A stretch of 10,262 nucleotides of DNA from Candidatus Methanophagales archaeon (GTDB lineage Archaea; Halobacteriota; Syntropharchaeia; Alkanophagales; Methanospirareceae), in NCBI GenBank assembly GCA_003601795.1, contig PIXU01000082.1, forward strand, positions 1 through 10,262, in the 5' to 3' direction. Within the stretch, counting starts at the first letter, position 1; the number at the start of each line of letters is the position of its first letter. Positions 6,187 to 10,262 of this stretch are shown in pieces. The translations under genes were made by a program, and so were the position numbers. Under the pieces are notes generated by a model. The model did not search any database, had not been told where the DNA came from, and was given only the letters and a program-made list of their open reading frames with translations.

Positions 6187-6375
6187 ATGAGTGCAGCAAA
6201 AGAAGAAGTGCGAAAGATGCTTGAGCAGTTCCTGGATGACTCGTCGTTCGAGGACATCCAGTATCATATCTACGTGCGAGAGAAGATCGAGCGTGGGCTG
6301 AAAGATATAGAGAAAGGGCGCATACTCGACCAGGAAGAGATTGAGCGAAGAATGAGCAAATGGCTTGGAAAGTAA
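6187..6375 (+). CDS. Antitoxin-like small protein (solitary)
   Basis: The protein has 62 residues. The pattern (AAKEEVRKMLEQFLDDSSFED, then IQYHIYVREKIERGLKDIEKGR and QEEIERRMSKWL) matches the small helical antitoxins that pair with RelE/ParE-type toxins in archaea and bacteria (..DDV.WEDI.Y.IYVR.KIE.GL.DIE.G...S.EE...R). These bind the toxin and repress their own operon. The ATG 6187 is chosen because AAGGGGGG lies 9 nt upstream; the frame is open further 5' and would overlap the TPR gene. An intact toxin gene normally overlaps the 3' end, but here only an 11-codon frame follows. It therefore seems to be an orphan antitoxin. Confidence 0.7.
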   Translation: MSAAKEEVRKMLEQFLDDSSFEDIQYHIYVREKIERGLKDIEKGRILDQEEIERRMSKWLGK

Positions 6376-6395
6376 AAAAAGAAAGCATGGAGTAA
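6360..6395 (+). pseudogene. Possible stub of a RelE/ParE-type toxin gene
   Basis: An ATG at 6360 overlaps the 3' end of the antitoxin-like gene and encodes MAWKVKKESME before TAA. The overlapping position and the MAWKV start are typical of RelE/ParE toxins that follow this antitoxin type. With only 11 codons the call depends on position, and the frame could be chance. Confidence 0.3.
6374..6386 (-). terminator. T-rich terminator for the small winged-helix gene
   Basis: On the minus strand, about 30 nt after the TGA of the winged-helix gene, comes GCTTTCTTTTTTTA. Oligo-T runs of this kind end transcription in archaea. No stem is needed and none is obvious. Confidence 0.35.
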
Positions 6396-6417
6396 GGCAA
6401 GATGTAATAGAATGTCA

Positions 6418-6606
6418 TCATTCAACTTCCACTGCTTTCCCCTCTTCTTTCAGCTCTATCAATGCTTCATGCACCAGAGATAATTCCAATCTCAACTCAT
6501 TGGCGATGTCGTAGGGATAAGAATCTGGATTTTGCTCTAAATAGCGATAAATCTCTTCCTTTGCCTCTTCCAATGACACCTCTCTCAGCTTTACCTCTTT
6601 TACCAA
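6418..6606 (-). CDS. Small winged-helix-like DNA-binding protein
   Basis: The protein has 62 residues. After a short lead (MVKEVKLREV), SLEEAKEEIYRYLEQNPDSYPYDIANELRLELSLVHEALIELKEEGKAVEVE (residues about 11-62) has the helix-turn-helix and wing pattern of minimal archaeal winged-helix proteins, with SYPYDIANELRLELSLV as the probable recognition helices. It is likely a small transcription factor. The start is TTG at 6604-6606; no ATG or GTG is available in this frame, although the frame stays open upstream beyond 6660. Ribosome-binding signals are weak. It is convergent with the antitoxin-like gene, and repeat element C lies upstream. Target genes are unknown. Confidence 0.7.
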   Translation of the reverse strand: MVKEVKLREVSLEEAKEEIYRYLEQNPDSYPYDIANELRLELSLVHEALIELKEEGKAVEVE

Positions 6607-6681
6607 AGATTCTCTATCTGAGATAGAAATTTTCGCGGGAGCCTGCTTGAAATTTGAACTGACATTTTGCCACCAATAGTA

Positions 6682-6821
6682 AATAATAAACCACGAGATT
6701 TCACGAGATTAACACAAGAGATGGTAGTTAATAGAGGATAAAATCACTAATAGGACATGAAAAGTTGATTGTTATTATTGTTCCCTCGTGGAAATCTGTG
6801 TAATCTTGTGGTTAATAATTT
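6682..6821. repeat. Intergenic element C with 10-bp-periodic inverted ends
   Basis: The left end reads CCACGAGATT TCACGAGATT AACACAAGAG in 10-bp units (6691-6720). The right end (6784-6818) gives, on the opposite strand, AACCACAAGA TTACACAGAT TTCCACGAGG. The outermost bases AATAATAAACCAC and GTGGTTAATAATT are also inverted. The 60-bp centre does not resemble the core of copies A and B. It lies just beyond the 3' end of hemL. Confidence 0.6.
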
Positions 6822-6836
6822 TCGGAATGACTGTAG

Positions 6837-8117
6837 TTAGTCCTGCTGTAAATCGTCAAGATTCTCCTCATACGCCTCTATCGTCCTTTCTATATCCGCG
6901 TCAGTATGCGCAAAACTGACAAAATTTGTCTCGAACTGCGAAGGCGGCAGAAATACACCAGCGGAAAGCATTTTATGAAAAAACCGCAAATATTTGCTCT
7001 TGTCACAACTCAAAGCATCTGCATAGTTCCTGACCTCTTTTCCCGAAGGACGGAAAAACACCTTGAACATCGAGCCCACACCGGAAACGCAGCCCTCAAC
7101 GCCCGAATCACGCAATAGTTCTCTTAAAGCAGCCTGCATCCTTTCACCCGCTTTGTTTATTCTTTGTGGCACTTGCTCCCGCTCTATTATTTCTATCGTT
7201 TTCAATCCCGCGGTAACGGAAACCGGATTACCGCTAAACGTCCCTGCCTGATATACCGCCCCTGAAGGTGCCACGAGCTCCATAAGCTCTTTCCTACCAC
7301 CAAACATGCCAATGGGGAAACCGCCACCGACAATCTTACCCAAAGTCGTTAAATCCGCATCTACACCGTAAAATGCCTGTGCACCGCCCAAAGCGAGTCT
7401 GAAACCGGTAATCACCTCGTCAAGGATAAGCAAAACGTCATTTTCCGACGTTAGTTTACGCACTTCGCTCAAATAACCTTCTTCCGGCGGTATCGGTCCC
7501 ACGTTCCCCATCACTGGCTCGATTATCACCGCTGCAACCTCACCCAAATTCTTCTCCAGCATATCGGTAAGTGCCCGCGTGTCATTAAACGGGATTTGAA
7601 GCGTGTTTTTCACTACGTCCTTTGACACGCCTTCTGAGTCGGGAATACCAAATGTCGTGGCGCCAGAACCCGCTTTTACTAACATAGAATCATGAGCGCC
7701 GTGAAAACCACCCTCGATTTTTACTATTTTATCTCGCCCTGTGAACCCTTTTGCAAGCCGTATCGCAGCCATCGTTGCCTCGCTTCCTGTATTAACAAAC
7801 CTGACCATCTCAATAGAAGGGTAATTGTTCGTTATCTTTTTCGCAAGCTTTATTTCCTTTTCATGCGGCGTGCCATAGAGCCAACCTTTTTCAAGCTGCT
7901 CGCTTACCGCTTCCTTCACCTCTTCGTTTCCATGCCCAAGAACGAGTGGCCCGTACGCTAAGCAGTAGTCAATGTATTCCCTGCCGTCAACGTCATATAT
8001 CCGCGAGCCGTTCGCACTCGCCGTGAAGAACGGATACGGCTTATATGCACGCACTGGACTGCTAACGCCACCGGGCATATATCTCAAAGCGAGTTCAAAG
8101 AGTTTTTTTGAGTTCAT
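6837..8117 (-). CDS. hemL: Glutamate-1-semialdehyde 2,1-aminomutase
   Basis: The 426-residue length is normal for the family. It converts glutamate-1-semialdehyde to 5-aminolevulinate, the last step of the C5 pathway to heme, siroheme, cobamides and F430-type tetrapyrroles, in the cytosol with pyridoxal phosphate. Seen in the sequence: the N-terminal PGGVSSPVRAY motif (15-25), cofactor phosphate-binding NTGSEATM (109-116), the Asp of ILDEVITGFR (231-240), the Schiff-base Lys261 in TLGKIVGGGFPIG, and GTFSGNP (292-298). All expected landmarks are present, so it should be active. The ATG at 8115-8117 matches the family N-terminus; no Shine-Dalgarno is visible and a 9-bp repeat array lies immediately upstream. 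hemB, the next enzyme in the pathway, lies 445 bp upstream on the same strand, but repeats and a broken gene separate the two. Confidence 0.95.
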   Translation of the reverse strand: MNSKKLFELALRYMPGGVSSPVRAYKPYPFFTASANGSRIYDVDGREYIDYCLAYGPLVLGHGNEEVKEAVSEQLEKGWLYGTPHEKEIKLAKKITNNYPSIEMVRFVNTGSEATMAAIRLAKGFTGRDKIVKIEGGFHGAHDSMLVKAGSGATTFGIPDSEGVSKDVVKNTLQIPFNDTRALTDMLEKNLGEVAAVIIEPVMGNVGPIPPEEGYLSEVRKLTSENDVLLILDEVITGFRLALGGAQAFYGVDADLTTLGKIVGGGFPIGMFGGRKELMELVAPSGAVYQAGTFSGNPVSVTAGLKTIEIIEREQVPQRINKAGERMQAALRELLRDSGVEGCVSGVGSMFKVFFRPSGKEVRNYADALSCDKSKYLRFFHKMLSAGVFLPPSQFETNFVSFAHTDADIERTIEAYEENLDDLQQD

Positions 8118-8133
8118 GTTTCGTACTTGCTTA

Positions 8134-8160
8134 CCGCAGAGCCCGCAGAGGGCACAGAGG
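8134..8160. repeat. Three 9-bp tandem units upstream of hemL
   Basis: CCGCAGAGC CCGCAGAGG GCACAGAGG occurs 17 bp before the hemL start codon. Degenerate arrays of this CCGCAGAG type occur in many genomes' intergenic DNA. Because no TATA box is visible between it and hemL, the hemL transcript probably crosses it. Confidence 0.55.
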
Positions 8161-8168
8161 GACAGTAT

Positions 8169-8226
8169 AGGTGTGAGGTTTTAGGTTTTAGCGCTTCTCA
8201 CAACTCACACCTGACACCTCATACCT
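8169..8226. repeat. Inverted GGTGTGAG/CTCACACC element at a gene break
   Basis: AGGTGTGAG (8169-8177) is the exact complement of CTCACACCT (8204-8212), with a loop of 26 nt. A further GACACCTCATACC at 8213-8225 repeats the same theme. The element ends where the winged-helix gene loses similarity, so it probably replaced that gene's 3' part. Confidence 0.5.
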
Positions 8227-8343
8227 TCACGTTATCTCGGCGCATTCTGCTATCTCCTCTTTTGTGTATTCTATGTTCTGATGCGTGAGTAAGAGATCTA
8301 TTACCTTCACCTGTGGATACGCCCCAAATACCTCAGTTAACAT
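8227..8343 (-). pseudogene. Winged-helix regulator gene truncated after 38 codons
   Basis: The ATG at 8341-8343 opens MLTEVFGAYPQVKVIDLLLT, then HQNIEYTKEEIAECAEIT and TGA. This is the N-terminus of a common archaeal winged-helix family (MLTEVFG..PQVKVLDFLL.......T..EIAE.AGIS..T), in which the recognition helix and wing should follow. The frame instead runs into repeat sequence. The promoter looks intact: TTTATATATA at 8364-8373, about 25 nt upstream of the ATG, suggesting a leaderless message. The 38-residue product would lack the DNA-reading helix, so it is probably dead, or at most its promoter now serves hemL downstream on the same strand. Confidence 0.6.
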
Positions 8344-8361
8344 GGTGCTATGTTAGATATG

Positions 8362-8376
8362 TGTATATATAAATAT
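8362..8376 (-). promoter_or_regulatory. TATA box upstream of the truncated winged-helix gene
   Basis: On the minus strand, ATTTATATATACACA is placed at the usual archaeal distance from a start at or near the ATG 8343. No other convincing TATA box lies between here and hemL, so it may drive hemL through the broken gene. Confidence 0.45.
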
Positions 8377-8430
8377 GGCCAGAACTTTTCATATTTTAAT
8401 TCTAACTTTTCTACAAGAAAAAATAAATTA

Positions 8431-8541
8431 TAGACACAGATTAACGCAGATTGATACCGATGAAAAGATCAATGTCGTTAAAAATAGCCTAAGCCCAATA
8501 AAAGAAAAAGATCAGTGTAAATCAGTGTAAATCTGCGTCTC
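8431..8541. repeat. Dispersed intergenic element, copy B (uninterrupted, opposite orientation)
   Basis: The left end is AGACACAGATT AACGCAGATT GAT; the right end on the other strand is AGACGCAGATT TACACTGATT TACACTGAT. Both are arrays of about 10-bp units. The core at 8460-8489 is the reverse complement of the copy A core (26 of 30 bases). It lies just beyond the hemB stop, and its T-rich minus strand (8498-8510) may also end hemB transcripts. Confidence 0.7.
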
Positions 8542-8561
8542 AAATAGAAGGGGGTTTTACT

Positions 8562-9407
8562 TTATATATCACAAGAAAGTGCTTTTGCAGCTTCTTTTGC
8601 AAAATACGTGATAATCAAATCCGCACCCGCTCTTTTTATCGCCGTCAGTCCTTCCATCACTATTTCATCCCTGTCCAGATAGCCCTTTTCCGATGCCGCG
8701 GCTATCATTGAATACTCACCACTGACGCTATAAGCTGCAAGTGGCACGTCAAATCTTGCACGTACCTTAGAAATGATGTCAAGATAGAAAATGGCAGGTT
8801 TCACCATCACCACGTCCGCACCTTCTTCTATGTCCAGTTCCACTTCCCTTAGCGCTTCGCGTGCATTTGAGACGTCCATCTGATAACCGCTTCGGTCTCC
8901 GAATTGGTAGCCCGAATCGGCAGCTTCGCGGAAAGGGCCATATAAAGCGGAATTGTATTTCGCCGCGTATGACATGATAGCCGTGTCTGTGAAACCGCCA
9001 TCATCAAGGTTCTCCCTGATAACTTTTACCATTCCGTCCATCATTCCCGAAGGCGCTACAATATCCGCACCTGCTTCTACTTGACTCACCGCTATTTTAC
9101 CCAGCAGTTCCAGTGTAGGGTCATTGAGCACGTGTCCATTCCCGGCATCTACATCCACAAGTCCGCAATGCCCGTGAGTTGTATATTCGCAGAGGCACAA
9201 ATCGGTAATAATTATAACGTTCTCCACCTCCTTCTTTAGCTTTCTGACCGCCCTTTGTATTACGCCCTCCGTATTGAATGCTTCACTCCCCGTTTCGTCT
9301 TTCTTTCGCGGTATTCCGAACAACAGCACGGATTTTATGCCCAGCGAACGGGCTTCCGAAACCTCTTTTACTACGCTCTCGATAGAAAACCGGTATTGCC
9401 CGGGCAT
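8562..9407 (-). CDS. hemB: Delta-aminolevulinic acid dehydratase (porphobilinogen synthase), zinc type; start uncertain
   Basis: It condenses two 5-aminolevulinate molecules to porphobilinogen, the step after HemL, in the cytosol. From the first ATG it has 281 residues; the family has about 320-330. Seen, numbered from that ATG: zinc-ligand cysteines 71, 73 and 81 in DLCLCEYTTHGHCG, Schiff-base-region Lys150 in MSYAAKYNSALYGPFREA, active-site Lys203 in VVMVKPAIFYLD, and the C-terminal EGLTAIKRAGADLIITYFA. The three cysteines indicate a zinc enzyme. The ATG at 9405-9407 is inside the family sequence (SMPGQYRFS is internal in homologues), and real HemB sequence continues upstream to about 9521. 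The true start is therefore not this one; see the adjoining entry. Either the gene has a 5' lesion or the sequence has an error there. Confidence 0.92.
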   Translation of the reverse strand: MPGQYRFSIESVVKEVSEARSLGIKSVLLFGIPRKKDETGSEAFNTEGVIQRAVRKLKKEVENVIIITDLCLCEYTTHGHCGLVDVDAGNGHVLNDPTLELLGKIAVSQVEAGADIVAPSGMMDGMVKVIRENLDDGGFTDTAIMSYAAKYNSALYGPFREAADSGYQFGDRSGYQMDVSNAREALREVELDIEEGADVVMVKPAIFYLDIISKVRARFDVPLAAYSVSGEYSMIAAASEKGYLDRDEIVMEGLTAIKRAGADLIITYFAKEAAKALSCDI

Positions 9408-9521
9408 GGAATCAATTGGTTTTTTAGTTTCGCCTTCGAGGTTCTCGTCAATAAACAGCGGGAGAATCAGGTCGTCTGTGGAAAGCCGGGTTTCTCTTAT
9501 TATCTTTACCCAACCTGTTCC
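9408..9521 (-). pseudogene. hemB: 5' part of hemB, in frame but without a start codon
   Basis: The frame upstream of the first ATG encodes GTGWVKIIRETRLSTDDL, then ILPLFIDENLEGETKKPIDS, which is the HemB N-terminal region (family: RRLR......VRETRLS.DDLI.PLFV.E......PI.SMPG). It is 38 codons long, contains no ATG, GTG or TTG, and is closed by TAG at 9522-9524. The family's preceding RxRRLR motif is missing; in the frame one base away lies ERRAKL (just upstream of 9524), which could be its remnant. A one-base indel near 9524-9527 would join them, but that frame also lacks a standard start. A TATA-like AAAATATTT lies at about 9568-9577. Confidence 0.6.
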
Positions 9522-9530
9522 CTAGTTTAG

Positions 9531-9938
9531 CACGCCGTTCCTGAAAAATCGAAGGTTGGTGAGAAAGAAAAATATTTTATTCCCTTCAACCAACTCTAGT
9601 TTTTAAAAAGCTATAAATAGGTTGGTGAAAGTTAACCTTGAGGTATCATCGCAGCTGGAATTTTCTCTTAAAATCAATACTTAGAAAAACACTCCTTGAC
9701 CATTCTGCTCTCAATTATCTGAGTAAAAGAGTGCGTATTACATTTGAAGACCCCTGAATATCTAATACTTTAGAAGGTTAAAAACAAACTCCTTATCCGC
9801 ACATCAAGAGCTTCCGCTATCCGCCCACCATTGGCACACTTTATACTTATAAAGAGCTTCAAAGAGAGGGGCCATTATGTTCTTCAATAACCCCTCACTA
9901 TAAAGCCCTCTACCTTGATTGAGCTAAGTTTGCAAATC
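9531..9938. other. Intergenic region between hemB and ferredoxin
   Basis: No complete gene is visible. It holds a TATA-like AATAAAATATTTTT on the minus strand (about 9568-9581) suited to hemB, a CTATAAATAG box at 9611-9620 readable on both strands, and two direct copies of AGGTTGGTGA (9553-9562 and 9619-9628). A small HTH-like fragment at 9770-9862 is listed separately. Confidence 0.4.
9770..9862 (-). pseudogene. Possible C-terminal fragment of a Cro/C1-type helix-turn-helix protein
   Basis: A 30-codon minus-strand frame (TTG 9860-9862 to TAA) encodes CANGGRIAEALDVRIRSLF near its end. That resembles the last helices of XRE-type DNA-binding domains (..KIAEALGV....LF). There is no ribosome-binding site, and the domain's first half is missing. 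It is at best a relic and may be chance. Confidence 0.22.
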
Positions 9939-10127
9939 TTATACTTCTTCTACGGTAATACAGTCATTTGGACAGACTTCAACACAGCTCATACAGCCTA
10001 CACAGTCGTCTGCATTTACTGGTTCTGCTTTTTCATCTACTAGTTCCCATACCTCTTGAGGACAAATCTCTACACATTCGCCACATCCCACACAACAATC
10101 TTTGTCATTCTTTGGAATAAAAGCCAT
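9939..10127 (-). CDS. 2[4Fe-4S] ferredoxin
   Basis: The protein has 62 residues. Two classic cluster motifs are complete: C12-x2-C15-x2-C18-x3-C22-P and C42-x2-C45-x2-C48-x3-C52-P, giving two low-potential [4Fe-4S] clusters for cytosolic electron transfer. Extra cysteines at 11 and 56 fall outside the motifs. The ATG is supported by a strong AAGGAGGGG (10132-10140) with 6 nt between the GGAGG core and ATG. The 3' end of another minus-strand gene lies 52 nt upstream, separated by a hairpin, so the ferredoxin may be the last gene of an operon and serve the upstream enzyme. Such ferredoxins serve many oxidoreductases, and the partner cannot be named from this window. Confidence 0.93.
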   Translation of the reverse strand: MAFIPKNDKDCCVGCGECVEICPQEVWELVDEKAEPVNADDCVGCMSCVEVCPNDCITVEEV

Positions 10128-10161
10128 CCTTCCCCTCCTTTAATTGAAATATCCTTCCCTC

Positions 10162-10185
10162 AAATAGGAAAGGTAACTCCTATTT
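10162..10185. promoter_or_regulatory. Hairpin between the edge gene and ferredoxin
   Basis: AAATAGGA (10162-10169) pairs with TCCTATTT (10178-10185) around an 8-nt loop. It overlaps the TAG stop of the upstream gene. There is no T-run behind it on the minus strand, so it is more likely an RNA stability or processing site than a terminator. Confidence 0.4.
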
Positions 10186-10262
10186 ACCTCCTAATTCTCC
10201 TTTAATAAATTTTTCAACTAATTCTTCAGGTGTGGCCTCTGGTATATCTAAAACTACACCTA
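10180..10262 (-). CDS. 3' end of an unidentified gene (partial)
   Basis: The last 26 codons of a minus-strand gene that enters from the right edge: GVVLDIPEATPEELVEKFIK, then GELGGK and TAG. The composition is clearly protein-like, and it is probably co-transcribed with the ferredoxin. Too little is present to name a family. The ferredoxin neighbour suggests a redox enzyme, as an inference only. Confidence 0.6.
   Translation of the reverse strand, partial: GVVLDIPEATPEELVEKFIKGELGGK

Noticed and set aside
6062..6421. 119-codon minus-strand frame across the TPR/antitoxin-like junction
   Set aside because: It is antisense to two better-supported genes, and its Ser/Phe-rich sequence is typical of a reverse-strand shadow.
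6600..6664. ATG at 6662-6664 on the minus strand as an alternative start of the winged-helix gene
   Set aside because: It is in a different frame and gives a 21-codon product ending in TAA; the winged-helix frame itself has only TTG as a start.
9255..9530. Two plus-strand frames over the 5' end of hemB
   Set aside because: They lie antisense to clear HemB sequence and have no family resemblance.
9625..9681. Short plus-strand frame starting GTG, MKVNLEVSSQ, after a TATAAATA box
   Set aside because: It is only 18 codons with no ribosome-binding site; the start looks protein-like but nothing further supports it.
1..10262. CRISPR arrays, tRNA or rRNA genes
   Set aside because: No regularly spaced identical repeats and no cloverleaf-like sequence were found on reading both strands; a tRNA search program would be decisive.

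Overview
The window looks archaeal, most likely from a euryarchaeote of the methanogen/ANME type. This rests on TATA-like boxes a short distance upstream of starts, short or absent leaders, several very small winged-helix and antitoxin-like proteins, a MutS-related ATPase of archaeal build, zinc-type HemB beside HemL, and a small two-cluster ferredoxin. The lineage is an inference; no rRNA or marker gene lies in the window.

Layout. Positions 1-1158 are mobile-element debris: a transposase truncated at its C-terminal half and carrying Asn at the first DDE position, inside a perfect 16-bp inverted repeat (29-44 / 949-964). Positions 1159-2222 carry a HEPN-like protein (RxxxxH motif), a 78-residue DUF1841-like protein whose frame stays open beyond its TAG stop, and, on the other strand, an AbrB/SpoVT-like remnant. 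Positions 2080-5112 form a minus-strand operon read from a TATA box near 5156: a 52-residue protein, a 656-residue MutS-family ATPase without mismatch-recognition domain, a 255-residue TPR protein, and the AbrB-like remnant. A second TPR gene (5385-6170) runs divergently, followed by a solitary antitoxin-like gene with what may be an 11-codon stub of its toxin partner. A small winged-helix gene (6418-6606, TTG start) converges on it.

Positions 6837-9521 hold two consecutive enzymes of tetrapyrrole synthesis: hemL (glutamate-1-semialdehyde to 5-aminolevulinate) and hemB (5-aminolevulinate to porphobilinogen). Between them lies a decapitated winged-helix gene joined to repeats. HemB is unusual: recognisable family sequence extends about 30 codons upstream of its first ATG, but no standard start serves it and an in-frame TAG blocks it. 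The right edge holds a 2[4Fe-4S] ferredoxin behind the 3' end of another gene.

Intergenic DNA is rich in short non-autonomous repeats. Two copies of one element (5180-5336 and 8431-8541) lie in opposite orientation, with ends built from units of about 10 bp; one copy is interrupted by a 51-bp double hairpin. A relative with similar architecture lies at 6682-6821, and a 9-bp tandem array lies directly upstream of hemL. The region appears to be an accessory neighbourhood eroded by insertions and deletions around a core pair of heme genes and a MutS/TPR operon. No complete new system is proven. The best candidate for one is the MutS-like/TPR operon with its small leader protein.
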